A stretch of DNA of 64,000 bases from positions 310,001-374,000 of the forward strand of contig NZ_JAIWOY010000002.1 in NCBI RefSeq assembly GCF_020216525.1. The letters are read 5' to 3'. The DNA comes from Nocardioides nematodiphilus (lineage in GTDB: Bacteria; Actinomycetota; Actinomycetes; Propionibacteriales; Nocardioidaceae). The translations under genes were made by a program, and so were the position numbers. The notes under the pieces are model-generated. The model saw only the letters and a list, made by a program, of their open reading frames with translations. It did not search any database and was not told the origin of the DNA. The stretch's first letter is position 1. Each line of letters opens with the position of its first letter. Of this stretch, positions 27,991-36,493 are shown piece after piece.

Positions 27991-28563
27991 ATGGGGAAGC
28001 TCGCTCCAGCCCTCACCGCCCTCGGTCTCGCCGCAGCGCTCTCGGCATGCGGCAGCGAAGCCGCGCCCGCGCCAGCCCCGACGCCCAGCGTCGCGGCCTC
28101 GCCCACACCAAGCCCAACCCCCACCGCCAGCCCGACACTGGCGCCGCCCGTCATGCCGGAGGCCGCCAACGCACATACCGAGGCGGGGGCTGTGGCGTTC
28201 ACCCGCTACGTCGTCGATCTTGTGAACTACTCCTTCAGAACGCTAGACCCCCGGCCACTGGAAAGGCTCGCGACGAAGTACTGCAAGAACTGCAGGGGCG
28301 GGACCGACGGGGTCAAAGAGATTGCGGCACAACGCGGGGCGGTCTCTGGTGGCCTCTGGACAGTGAAGTCGCTCCAGCCATCGAGATTGAATGTTCCGGG
28401 CGACCCAATCGCAGTGACATTCACATTCGACGCTGCCCCCGAAATGGTCACGTATCCGGGTGGTAAGACAGACAGATATACGGGCGGTGCAGCGCGCGAC
28501 CGGCTCGTCTTGACGCCCACATCCAGCGGCTGGCAGATCGCTGATTGGACGGTGCTGCCATGA
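27991..28563 (+). CDS. DUF6318-like secreted lipoprotein
   Basis: A 190-residue lipoprotein with lipobox LSAC (Cys20), a Pro/Thr/Ser/Ala-rich linker (residues 25-53) that would span the cell wall, then a small globular domain starting MPEAANAHTEAGAVAFTRYVVDLVNY with a CKNC pair. This layout fits the actinobacterial DUF6318 family (recalled, not searched). The ATG follows AGAAGGA. The stop overlaps the next gene by ATGA. Function unknown. Codon use is less GC-rich than in the core genes. Confidence 0.65.
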   Translation: MGKLAPALTALGLAAALSACGSEAAPAPAPTPSVAASPTPSPTPTASPTLAPPVMPEAANAHTEAGAVAFTRYVVDLVNYSFRTLDPRPLERLATKYCKNCRGGTDGVKEIAAQRGAVSGGLWTVKSLQPSRLNVPGDPIAVTFTFDAAPEMVTYPGGKTDRYTGGAARDRLVLTPTSSGWQIADWTVLP

Positions 28564-29357
28564 GGCTGATCACGATCGCCTTGGCGCTGGCGACCTCACT
28601 GGCTCTTGGCGCTGGAACCAAACCGGCCGATGCTGACGAGCAGCACGCAGACGTGAGTGCCGGAACTGATTCATTTCAGGTAGGACTCAGCGAAAACCAC
28701 GCGGAGAACGCCGGCGACTCAACGAAGACAGTGCTGGCCGTGTCGGCGACTCCTGGCGATGCGCACGACATCACGATGAACGTCTGCGACCTCAACGGCG
28801 AGAGCGCATGCGGCGCGCAGTACGCCTGCTCTGACGGCTCCGTGATGACGGTCACCTACACGTATTCGGACACCGGAGTCGTCTCGAATACTCGCTACTC
28901 ATGTCCCGCGCGGCGAGGGCCCACAACTGCCGACGTGGAGCGCGCGTTCCGGTCGATACCCATGCACCCAGCGCCCGTGCACATCCAACCTCCCGGAGGG
29001 GAGACCTTGGTGAATTTCGACTCGATCTTTTTCACCGATCCCTTTAGCCTTAACGTGACGAAGCGACCCCTGGGTGTGCCGGTCGCCTTCCACATCACCG
29101 TCGAGAAGTACATCTGGCACTTCGGCGACGGGAGCAGCCTGACCACCACCGACGCCGGGGCGGCGTACCCCGACCAGACGCTCGTCCACCGCTACCTGAA
29201 GAAGGGTCCGGTGAGCGTCACGCTCGAGACCGTCTACCAGGCCGGCTACTCGATCGACGGCGGGCCGCAGCAGCACCTTGCCGACACCGTCACCCGCACC
29301 AGTCCGGCGCAGCAGCTGACCGTCCTCACCGCGACGCCCCACCTCGTCGCCGACTGA
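28560..29357 (+). CDS. Secreted PKD-domain-like protein
   Basis: A 265-residue protein with a Sec signal peptide (MRLITIALALATSLALGAG). Mid-region Cys residues (VCDLNGESACGAQYAC) may form disulfides, and the C-terminal part has a PKD-like signature, KYIWHFGDGSSLTTTD ... VHRYLKKGPVSVTLETVYQAGYS. PKD domains are cell-surface interaction modules. It is translationally coupled to the lipoprotein gene, and such pairs recur in Nocardioides-type genomes. Function unknown. Confidence 0.65.
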   Translation: MRLITIALALATSLALGAGTKPADADEQHADVSAGTDSFQVGLSENHAENAGDSTKTVLAVSATPGDAHDITMNVCDLNGESACGAQYACSDGSVMTVTYTYSDTGVVSNTRYSCPARRGPTTADVERAFRSIPMHPAPVHIQPPGGETLVNFDSIFFTDPFSLNVTKRPLGVPVAFHITVEKYIWHFGDGSSLTTTDAGAAYPDQTLVHRYLKKGPVSVTLETVYQAGYSIDGGPQQHLADTVTRTSPAQQLTVLTATPHLVAD

Positions 29358-29387
29358 GCACCCGCGACAGATCGATTCCTCGACCTC

Positions 29388-29399
29388 TGACAGATGTCA
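29388..29399. promoter_or_regulatory. Palindrome upstream of the ABC exporter/two-component operon
   Basis: TGACAGATGTCA, arms TGACA/TGTCA, 60 bp before the ATPase start. NarL/DesR-type response regulators bind short inverted repeats of this kind, and the operon encodes such a regulator, so autoregulation is a reasonable guess. Confidence 0.4.
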
Positions 29400-29458
29400 C
29401 CTCGACGTCATGAGGCACAACAGCCCCACGACGACCCGCGGGCGACCAGACTGACGCC

Positions 29459-30355
29459 ATGACAGTTCCAGCGGTGCGCCTCGAAAGCGTGACGAAGAGC
29501 TTCGGCAGCGTCGAGGCGGTCAAGGGGATCGACCTCGAGCTCCAGCCCGGCGAGGTGGTCGCGTTCCTCGGACCCAACGGCGCCGGCAAGACGACCACCA
29601 TCGATATGATCCTCGGTCTCTCCCAGCCCACCTCGGGCACGGCAGAGGTGCTCGGGATGCAGCCTCGCCAGGCCATCGCCCGGGGCCTGGTCTCGGCTGT
29701 GATGCAGACCGGCGGCCTCCTCAAGGACCTCACGGTCCGCGAGACCGTCGCGTACACCGCCTCGCTCTTCGCCGACACCCTCCCCGTCGACGAGGCCCTC
29801 GCGGGCGCCGGCATCACCGAGATCGCCGACCGCAAGGTCGGCAAGTGCTCCGGCGGCGAGCAGCAGCGGCTCCGGTTCGCGATGGCGCTCCTGCCCGACC
29901 CCGCGCTGCTCCTGCTCGACGAGCCGACCACCGGTATGGACGTCGAGGGCCGCCGCACGTTCTGGAACGCGATCCGCCGCGACGCCGACAAGGGCCGTAC
30001 GGTCCTGTTCGCCACCCACTACCTCGAAGAGGCCGACCAGTACGCCGACCGGATCGTGCTGATCAGCAAGGGCCGCAAGGTCGCCGACGGCAGCGGCTCG
30101 GAGATCCGGGCACTCGCCGCCGGCCGTACGGTCCGGGCCACCGTCCCGAACCTCGACACCACCATCGAGCAGCAGATCCGGGCCCTCGGCGGCGTCGACC
30201 AGATCGACGTGCGCGGCGACCAGATCCTGGTCCACACCAAGGACAGCGACGCCGTCGCCCGCCACCTCCTCACCACGACAGCGGCCCGCGATGTCGAGAT
30301 CACCAGCAAGAACCTCGAGGACGCGTTCCTCAGCCTGACCGGAGGCGACCAGTGA
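29459..30355 (+). CDS. DrrA-type ABC transporter ATP-binding protein
   Basis: A 298-residue ATPase with Walker A GPNGAGKTT, Q-loop VMQTGGLLKDLTVRE, signature CSGGEQQR, Walker B LLLLDEPTTGMD and H-loop ATHYLEEAD, followed by the C-terminal extension common in drug/lipid exporter ATPases. The stop overlaps the permease GTG start. First gene of a four-gene operon: ATPase, permease, histidine kinase, response regulator. Confidence 0.93.
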   Translation: MTVPAVRLESVTKSFGSVEAVKGIDLELQPGEVVAFLGPNGAGKTTTIDMILGLSQPTSGTAEVLGMQPRQAIARGLVSAVMQTGGLLKDLTVRETVAYTASLFADTLPVDEALAGAGITEIADRKVGKCSGGEQQRLRFAMALLPDPALLLLDEPTTGMDVEGRRTFWNAIRRDADKGRTVLFATHYLEEADQYADRIVLISKGRKVADGSGSEIRALAAGRTVRATVPNLDTTIEQQIRALGGVDQIDVRGDQILVHTKDSDAVARHLLTTTAARDVEITSKNLEDAFLSLTGGDQ

Positions 30356-31134
30356 GCACCACCATCGACATCCAGAGCCGTCGCGTGCCGCCGATGGGCG
30401 GCTTCAGCCTGACCCTCCTCGGGTTGGAGCTGAAGCGGATGCTGCGCAACCGCCGTACGGTCGTGTTCACCCTCGTCCTGCCGGCCGCGCTCACCCTCAG
30501 CTTCGGCGCTCAGTCCGGCTGGCAGGACCGGGCCGGAAGCGGCAACGTCGCCGCCTACATCCTCATCTCGATGGCCATGTACGGCGCCGCGCTCACCGCC
30601 GCCGCGACCGGCTCGATGGTCGCGATGGAGCGTGCGCTGGGCTGGAGCCGACAGCTGCGGCTGACCCCGCTCAACCCGGTCGCCTACATCGTCACCAAGG
30701 CCCTCGTCTCGCTGGTGATGGGCGGCCTGGCGATCGCGGCCGTCAACGTGATCGGCAAGGTGCAGGGCAAGGCCGAGATGCCGACCGGTGTCTGGATCGG
30801 CGCGATGCTGCTCACCCTCGCCTGCACCCTCACGTTCGCCGCGCTCGGCGTCTTCGTCGGCTACGTGGTCCCCGGCGAGAACGCCATGCAGATCCTCGGC
30901 CCGGGCCTGGCGCTGCTCAGCTTCCTGGGCGGTCTGTTCATCCCGCTGAGCCAGTACGCCCACGCCGTGCGCCTGGTCGCGTACTGGACCCCGATGTACG
31001 GCGTCGCCGAGGTCGCCCGCGCACCGCTCACCCACGAGCTGCCCTGGTACGCCGTCGTCAACGCGGTAGGCTGGTGCGCTCTCTTCGTCGCCGGTGCCGC
31101 ATGGCGGATGAGCAAGGACACCGCGCGTGTCTGA
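30352..31134 (+). CDS. ABC-2 type permease
   Basis: A 260-residue membrane protein with six hydrophobic segments and an amphipathic N-terminus (LTLLGLELKRMLRNRRTVVFTLVLPAALTL), typical of ABC-2 permeases. It starts at a GTG overlapping the ATPase stop. Together they would form an exporter of unknown substrate; coupling to a DesK-like kinase is often seen for membrane-stress or antibiotic-response exporters. Confidence 0.9.
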   Translation: MSTTIDIQSRRVPPMGGFSLTLLGLELKRMLRNRRTVVFTLVLPAALTLSFGAQSGWQDRAGSGNVAAYILISMAMYGAALTAAATGSMVAMERALGWSRQLRLTPLNPVAYIVTKALVSLVMGGLAIAAVNVIGKVQGKAEMPTGVWIGAMLLTLACTLTFAALGVFVGYVVPGENAMQILGPGLALLSFLGGLFIPLSQYAHAVRLVAYWTPMYGVAEVARAPLTHELPWYAVVNAVGWCALFVAGAAWRMSKDTARV

Positions 31135-32266
31135 TGCCAGCCCGATGATCCCGTACGGCCGCGAGGGGCGCCGGATGCGCGTCATCGGCCCCTGGATCGC
31201 GACGCTGTGGCTGCTGTTCCTGATCAGCCCGTTCGTCGAGGGCTGGAACCGGTGGGATCACGACCGCGACCCGCGCGGCATCGCAGGCATGATCCTCACG
31301 CTGGCCTTCGCGCTGCTGTACATCCGGGTCTTCGTCGATGTCCGGGGCTCGCTGCGCGGCACCGCGCCGCCGATCCCGCTCACCGCCGGCGCCGCGTACG
31401 TCGGCGCGCTCGCCATCATGGGCATCCTGATCGTCGACTCGGTGGGCGCCGCGGGCACCGCGACCGCGCCGTTCGTCGCGGTGATGTCGGTGCTGTTGAT
31501 GCCGGTACGGGTCGCGGCGCCGACCGTGCTGCTGGTCGTCCTCGGCACGATCGCGGTCGGCTGGATCCCCGGCTGGCCCGACCAGGTCGGCAACGCGTTC
31601 GGCGTGATGGCCGGTGCACTGGCGATCTTCGGCTTCAAGACCGTGCTGCGCCGCAACGCCGACCTCGTCTCCGCCCACGAGGTCAACACCCGGCTCGCGG
31701 TCGACAACGAGCGCAACCGCTTCGCCCGCGACCTGCACGACATCCTCGGCCACTCGCTGACCGTGATCACCGTCAAGGCCGAGCTGGCCCAGCGGCTGTG
31801 CGACATCGATCCCGTCCGCGCCAAGCAGGAGCTGGCCGACCTCGAGCGGCTCTCGCGCGACGCCCTCGCCGACATCCGCCGCGCCGTCGAGGGCTACCGC
31901 GAGCTCACCCTCCCCGGCGAGCTGGCCCGTGCCCGCGCGGCACTCCAGTCGGCCGAGATCGCGCCCGATCTCCCCCAGTCCACCGACGAGGTCCCGACCG
32001 AGCTGCGCGAGCTCTTCGCGTGGACCGTGCGCGAGGGCGTCACCAACGTCATCCGGCACTCGCGCGCGCGGCGTTGCGAGATCCGGCTCTCGCCGCACGG
32101 CGTGGAGGTGCGCGACGACGGCGCCGGTGCGGGTCTCGAGCTGCGCGAGGGCTCCGGCATCACCGGGCTGCGCGAGCGGGCCGCGGCGATCGGCGCGGTC
32201 GTGACGACCCGTAGCCTCTCCCCCGGATTCTCCCTCACCGTCGCTCGAGAGGCCCCCGCACGATGA
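31127..32266 (+). CDS. DesK-type sensor histidine kinase
   Basis: A 379-residue kinase with four to six N-terminal membrane helices, the HisKA_3 H-box FARDLHDILGHSLTVI (His204) and a HATPase domain (REGVTNVIRHSRAR; EVRDDGAGAG; GITGLRERAAAIGA). The GTG start overlaps the permease end by 8 nt; an ATG at 31145 is an alternative. It phosphorylates the response regulator encoded next, with an ATGA overlap. Confidence 0.92.
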   Translation: MSDASPMIPYGREGRRMRVIGPWIATLWLLFLISPFVEGWNRWDHDRDPRGIAGMILTLAFALLYIRVFVDVRGSLRGTAPPIPLTAGAAYVGALAIMGILIVDSVGAAGTATAPFVAVMSVLLMPVRVAAPTVLLVVLGTIAVGWIPGWPDQVGNAFGVMAGALAIFGFKTVLRRNADLVSAHEVNTRLAVDNERNRFARDLHDILGHSLTVITVKAELAQRLCDIDPVRAKQELADLERLSRDALADIRRAVEGYRELTLPGELARARAALQSAEIAPDLPQSTDEVPTELRELFAWTVREGVTNVIRHSRARRCEIRLSPHGVEVRDDGAGAGLELREGSGITGLRERAAAIGAVVTTRSLSPGFSLTVAREAPAR

Positions 32267-32871
32267 CGATCAAGCTGCTGCTGGCCGACGACCAGGCGCT
32301 CGTACGAGGAGCCCTCTCGGCGCTGCTCAACCTCGAGTCCGACCTCGAGGTGGTCGCCGAGGTCGGCAGCGGCGCCGACGTCGTCGCCGCCGCGCTGGCG
32401 CACCAGCCCGACGTCGCGCTGCTCGACGTGGAGATGCCGGGCCTCGACGGGATCAGCGCGACGGCCGACCTCAAGGCCGCCGCCCCCGGGATCAAGGTGC
32501 TCATCGTGACGACCTTCGGCCGGCCCGGCTATCTGCGTCGCGCGCTGCAGGCCGGTGCGAGCGGCTTCGTCGTCAAGGACACGCCCGCGGCCCAGCTCGC
32601 CGATGCCGTACGTCGCGTCCACGCGGGTCTGCGCGTGGTCGACCCGGCGCTCGCGATGGACTCGCTGGTCGCCGGAGAGTCGCCGCTGACCGCGCGCGAG
32701 ACCGAGGTGCTGCTCGCCGCGCGCGACGGCTCGAGCGTGGCGGCGATCGCGGCCAAGCTCTTCCTGTCCGAGGGCACGGTGCGCAACCACCTGTCGGCGG
32801 CGATCGGCAAGACCGGCGCGGCCAACCGTACGGAGGCCGTCCTCACCGCCGACGGCAACGGTTGGCTCTGA
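32263..32871 (+). CDS. NarL/DesR-type response regulator
   Basis: A 202-residue regulator: receiver domain with acidic LLADDQ, phospho-acceptor Asp55 (VALLDVEMPG) and Lys in FVVKDTP, then a LuxR-type helix-turn-helix (LTARETEVLLAARDG ... SEGTVRNHLSAAIGKTGA). It is partner of the preceding kinase and probably controls the exporter operon. Confidence 0.93.
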   Translation: MTIKLLLADDQALVRGALSALLNLESDLEVVAEVGSGADVVAAALAHQPDVALLDVEMPGLDGISATADLKAAAPGIKVLIVTTFGRPGYLRRALQAGASGFVVKDTPAAQLADAVRRVHAGLRVVDPALAMDSLVAGESPLTARETEVLLAARDGSSVAAIAAKLFLSEGTVRNHLSAAIGKTGAANRTEAVLTADGNGWL

Positions 32872-32909
32872 CCGCTTGACGTCAGCGGATCCGGGGTAAT
32901 CCTGGAAGC

Positions 32910-34127
32910 ATGACCAGGTCGCTCGGTGTCGCCATCACGGTCTCGCTCCTGCTCGGCATCCCCGCCGCCGCGTGCGGTTCCTCGCAGGCACCACCCGGGG
33001 CGCAGGCGACCGGCTCCGCGGCCGCGGCCGCCCGCCCGTCGACCGCGCACCAACCCGCTGCGCGTCGGGTCGGCGTGCCGGCGCTGCGCGTACGGACGAT
33101 CGCGCGCGGCCTCGACCATCCGTGGGACGTGGCCCCGCTGCCCGGCAGGCGTCTGCTGATCACCCAGCGCGACCGGCGCTCGCTGACGATCCTGCGCCGT
33201 GGCCGGCTGCACGACGTCGCCTTCGCCAACAGCCGCATCTGGGTCTCCGGTGAGACCGGGCTGCTGGGACTCGAGGTCGATCCGCACTTCAAGCACAACC
33301 GCCGGATCTACACGTGCCAGGGCTGGAACCTCGCCGGCGGCGGGCATGACGTCCGGGTGATCTCGTGGCGACTCAACCGGTCGTACAAGCACGCCACGAC
33401 GGTGCGCACGCTCGTGACCGGCTTCCCGACCACGAGCGGGCGCCACGGCGGCTGCCGGCTGCTGATCACCCGCAACGGCGCGCTCAACGTCGGCACCGGA
33501 GACGCCGCGACCGGCGTCAACCCGGAGAGCCTCGCCTCGCTCGGCGGCAAGACCCTGCGACTCAACCGCAAGACCGGCGCGCCCTGGCCGACGAACCCGT
33601 TCATCCACTCCTCAAACCGGGCGACCCGCTACATCACGAGCTACGGGCACCGGAACGTCCAGGGTCTCGCCCAGCGCGCGGACGGCACCCTCTGGTCGAT
33701 CGAGCAGGGCACCGACCGCGACGACGAGGTCAACCGGATCAAGCTCGGTGGCGACTACGGCTACAACCCGGTGCCCGGCTACAACGAGTCGGTCCCGATG
33801 ACCGACCAGGGCCTGCCCGGGAAGCAGATCGCGGCCGCGTGGTCGAGCGGCTTCCCGACGCTGGCGACCAGCGGCGGCAGCTTCGTGGCGCGCCAGCACC
33901 GCTGGGGCGCGCTGCGTGGCGCGCTGGCCATCGGCGTGCTGAAGGACGAGCAGGTGCTGTTCGTCCGGTTCACCCGCAGCGGGAAGCTCATCCGCGCCAC
34001 CGCGCCGGCCGAGCTGCGCCGCTACGGGCGGATCCGCACGACGGTGCCCGCACCGAACGGCGACCTGCTCGTGACGACCGACAACGGCAACGGCCTGGAC
34101 GTGCTGCTGCGGGTCAGCCCGCGCTGA
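32910..34127 (+). CDS. PQQ-dependent sugar dehydrogenase-like lipoprotein (glucose/sorbosone dehydrogenase family)
   Basis: A 405-residue protein with a lipoprotein signal (lipobox AAAC, Cys22) and a six-bladed propeller domain: IARGLDHPWDVAPLPGRRLLITQRD, ETGLLGLEVDPHF, SYGHRNVQGLAQRADGTLWSIEQGTDRDDEVNRI. These are hallmark segments of the soluble glucose dehydrogenase/YliI family, which oxidises sugars or alcohols with PQQ. Substrate unknown. It ends at a bidirectional hairpin. Confidence 0.9.
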   Translation: MTRSLGVAITVSLLLGIPAAACGSSQAPPGAQATGSAAAAARPSTAHQPAARRVGVPALRVRTIARGLDHPWDVAPLPGRRLLITQRDRRSLTILRRGRLHDVAFANSRIWVSGETGLLGLEVDPHFKHNRRIYTCQGWNLAGGGHDVRVISWRLNRSYKHATTVRTLVTGFPTTSGRHGGCRLLITRNGALNVGTGDAATGVNPESLASLGGKTLRLNRKTGAPWPTNPFIHSSNRATRYITSYGHRNVQGLAQRADGTLWSIEQGTDRDDEVNRIKLGGDYGYNPVPGYNESVPMTDQGLPGKQIAAAWSSGFPTLATSGGSFVARQHRWGALRGALAIGVLKDEQVLFVRFTRSGKLIRATAPAELRRYGRIRTTVPAPNGDLLVTTDNGNGLDVLLRVSPR

Positions 34128-34135
34128 TCACCGGC

Positions 34136-34169
34136 GGACGACGAGGCGGATCACTCCGCCTCGTCGTCC
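34136..34169. terminator. 15-bp perfect bidirectional hairpin
   Basis: Arms GGACGACGAGGCGGA / TCCGCCTCGTCGTCC with the loop TCAC. It follows the sugar dehydrogenase stop by 8 nt and overlaps the last codons of the convergent small gene, so it can terminate both transcripts. Confidence 0.8.
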
Positions 34170-34330
34170 CACTTCTCGTCCGCCTTGTCCCAGGCCTCGT
34201 TGCGCTCCTCGACCTTGGCGAGCGCATTCGCGGCCTCGGCCTCCGTCTCGTACGGCCCGAGCCGGTCGGCGTTGCGGCAGCCCTCGTCGGGCTCCACGGT
34301 CTTGTGCTTGAGGCAGTACCAGTAGCTCAT
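34151..34330 (-). CDS. Small conserved actinobacterial protein, 59 residues
   Basis: Begins MSYWYCLKHKTVEPDEGCRNADRL, followed by LGPYETEAEAANALAKVEERNEAWD and an acidic tail. The two Cys and the aromatic N-terminus suggest a small structured or metal-binding domain. The ATG overlaps the stop of the upstream TPR gene (ATGA), which supports it as a real gene. I recall similar small proteins in actinobacteria but know no function. Confidence 0.75.
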   Translation of the reverse strand: MSYWYCLKHKTVEPDEGCRNADRLGPYETEAEAANALAKVEERNEAWDKADEKWDDEAE

Positions 34331-34731
34331 GCCTCCGACGCTACCTGCTTCTGCACTCGGAAGACCGCCGCCTCGTGGTCGTACTCGCCGCTCATCACCG
34401 CGGCCAGGCGCAGGTGGGGCAGCGCCTCGGGGTGTCGGCTCTGCCGCTCGAGCGCGCGGCCCAGCGCGTGCTGCGCCCAGGCGTCGCTCGGGTTCTCGGC
34501 GACCAGCTCGCGCAGGACGGCCTCGGCCTTCTGCAGCTGGGCGCGCATCAGGAACGCCCAGGCCTGCAGCGTGCGCAGGCCGGCGTTGCTCGGGTCGTCG
34601 GCGAGGGCCGGCTCGATGGCCTCCAGCGCCTCGCGCGGGAACCGGCGGGCAAGGAGGTCATAAGCGATCCGGTACGCGGACTCGGGGCCCTGCCCCGGGA
34701 ACATCACAGCAGGTGCGGTCAGGTCACTCAT
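34327..34731 (-). CDS. TPR-containing protein
   Basis: A 134-residue protein starting MSDLTAPAVMFPGQG. It is made of helical repeats with TPR spacing (AYDLLARRFPREALEAIEPALADDPSNAGLRTLQAWAFL; AEAVLRELVAENPSDAWAQHALGRALERQSRHPEALPHLRLA). It probably acts as a protein-protein scaffold. The longer open frame upstream covers rnpB on the other strand and is not coding. Confidence 0.85.
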   Translation of the reverse strand: MSDLTAPAVMFPGQGPESAYRIAYDLLARRFPREALEAIEPALADDPSNAGLRTLQAWAFLMRAQLQKAEAVLRELVAENPSDAWAQHALGRALERQSRHPEALPHLRLAAVMSGEYDHEAAVFRVQKQVASEA

Positions 34732-34787
34732 GGGGCCTTCAACGCCGAGGTGCGGGCGCGCATTCCGCCGGGGTACGGTGTCCGCGC

Positions 34788-35155
34788 GTGTGGGCTGGCC
34801 GGGCGACCGCGTCATCTCCTGTCTCGACAGGAGGTGCCGAGGAAAGTCCGGGCTCCGTAGGGCAGGGTGGTGGCTAACGGCCACCCGGGGTGACCCGCGG
34901 GACAGTGCCACAGAAAGCAGACCGCCGCTCGCAAGAGAGGTAAGGGTGAAACGGTGAGGTAAGAGCTCACCAGCGGCCTGGGTGACCAGGCCGGCTAGGT
35001 AAACCCCACCCGGAGCAAGACCGAACAGTGCTCGCCCGAGGGCTGCCCGCCTGAGAGCACGGGTAGGTCGCTCGAGGCCATCGGCAACGGTGGTCCTAGA
35101 TGGATGGTCGCACTCCTTCGGGAGGACAGAACCCGGCTTACAGGTCAGCCCACAC
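34788..35155 (+). ncRNA. rnpB: RNase P RNA (bacterial class A)
   Basis: The conserved cores are all present: GAGGAAAGTCCGGGCTCC (about 34840), ACAGAAAGCAGACCGCC, GGTAAGGGTGAAACGGTGAG, AGGTAAACCCCACCC, the AGATGGATGGTCGC stretch and the 3' end AGAACCCGGCTTACAGG. The ends pair as P1: GTGTGGGCTG at 34788-34797 with CAGCCCACAC at 35146-35155, which sets the boundaries to within a few bases. It is the catalytic RNA that matures tRNA 5' ends. A TACGGT at 34774-34779 could be the -10 element. Confidence 0.96.
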
Positions 35156-35412
35156 GCACACACACCGTGAGCACCTCCGTCGCCGCCGGCACCGCGGCGG
35201 GCGCGGTGAATCGCTTGGCCGCGCATGGCTGTGCGTGTCGGGTGACATCTGAGCGGAGCCTGGCGGGTTCAGGTCGAGTCGAGCCGCTCTCGATCTCGGG
35301 CGGGGCGTGGGGTCGCAGGGCGTCGTCGAAGACGTTGGAATATCTCGATCGGCGGTCTGTTGCACTAGACGGTCGGTCAACTACGACCGCCGCCCTTTGG
35401 AAAGGAAGACCT

Positions 35413-36033
35413 ATGACCGAGAAGACCAAGGTCGCGATCATCTACTACTCCTCGACCGGGACGACCGCAGAGGTCGCGCGGGAGCTCAACGAAGCCGCAC
35501 TCGGCGCTGGCGCCGAGGTCCGACTTCGCAAGGTGCCCGAGCTGGCGCCGATGTCGGCGATCGAGGCCAACCCGGCGTGGGCCGAGAACCACCTGAGCAC
35601 GGCCGGGGTCCCGGAGGCGACGCCCGCCGATGTCGAGTGGGCCGACGTCGTCCTCTTCGGCACGCCGACCCGCTTCGGCAACGTCTCGGCGCAACTCAAG
35701 CAGTTCATGGACACCCTCGGCGGCCTGTGGGCCGCGGGCCAGCTCGCCGACAAGGTGTACAGCGGCTTCGTCTCCTCCTCCAGCCTGCACGGCGGGCAGG
35801 AGACGACCCTGCAGTCGCTCTACACCTTCGTTCATCACTTCGGCGGCGTCCTGGTGGCCCCCGGCTTCACGGATCCGATCAAGTTCGACGACGGCAATCC
35901 GTACGGCACCTCGCACGTGGACGGCCAGGGCACGCGCCCGGTCGACGACGTGACGCGAGCCTCTGCGAAGCACCAGGCCCGCCGCGTGATCGACATCGCG
36001 CGCCGGCTGAACGCCGGCCGCGCCCTCGCGTGA
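35413..36033 (+). CDS. wrbA: WrbA-like NAD(P)H:quinone oxidoreductase, flavodoxin fold
   Basis: A 206-residue flavodoxin-like protein with the FMN phosphate-binding loop YYSSTGTTAEVA, the VLFGTPTRFGNVSAQLKQFMDT motif and the SSSSLHGGQETT loop of the WrbA family. The ATG follows GGAAAGGAAG. WrbA reduces quinones by two electrons, limiting redox cycling. It starts a small redox cluster. The 257-bp gap before it (35156-35412) holds no gene; near its end the stretch TAGACGGTCGGTCAA is a possible operator. Confidence 0.88.
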   Translation: MTEKTKVAIIYYSSTGTTAEVARELNEAALGAGAEVRLRKVPELAPMSAIEANPAWAENHLSTAGVPEATPADVEWADVVLFGTPTRFGNVSAQLKQFMDTLGGLWAAGQLADKVYSGFVSSSSLHGGQETTLQSLYTFVHHFGGVLVAPGFTDPIKFDDGNPYGTSHVDGQGTRPVDDVTRASAKHQARRVIDIARRLNAGRALA

Positions 36034-36090
36034 CCAGCGCCGACGTCAGCGATCGGCCCCGCGCCGACATCATTCGAAAGGAGTCCGACC

Positions 36091-36387
36091 ATGGCTGAGT
36101 TCATCGTCGAGATCATCACCACGGTCCCCGAGGGGACGCCCGCGGACGAGGTCGCTCGCCGGCGGGAGGCTGAGGCCGAGCGAGCGAGCGAGCTGGCCGC
36201 AGCCGGCCACCTGGTACGCCTATGGCGCCCAGTCGGCGAGATGCGGAGCGTCGGCATCTGGGTGGCCGACGACGAGGCCGACCTGCGTAGCAACGTCCTC
36301 GGGACGCTGCCGCTCTCGCCCTGGATGGAGTTCAAGGTCACGGCGGTCGCTCCGCACCCCAACGACCCCGGTGCGACGCGACCCTAG
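36091..36387 (+). CDS. Muconolactone delta-isomerase-like small protein
   Basis: A 98-residue protein of the CatC-like dimeric alpha/beta barrel fold: MAEFIVEIITTVPEG, EVARRREAEAERASELAAAGHLVRLWRPVGE, and LPLSPWMEFKVTAVAPHPND near the end. The ATG follows AAAGGAG. Muconolactone isomerase acts in the beta-ketoadipate pathway, but no other gene of that pathway is nearby; many homologues are of unknown substrate. Likely co-transcribed with the WrbA-like gene. Confidence 0.8.
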   Translation: MAEFIVEIITTVPEGTPADEVARRREAEAERASELAAAGHLVRLWRPVGEMRSVGIWVADDEADLRSNVLGTLPLSPWMEFKVTAVAPHPNDPGATRP

Positions 36388-36493
36388 CGATGACACCACG
36401 GCCCGGCGATCTCGCGTCCGCCGGGCCGTGGCGACTGCACCCGCCCGCGCCGCCGCCTGGCCGGTCATCGTCCGGCAGACGACCGGAGGGAGT

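Noticed and set aside
34327..35226. N-terminally extended 299-residue version of the TPR protein
   Set aside because: The extension is the antisense of rnpB; the natural start is the ATG at 34731.
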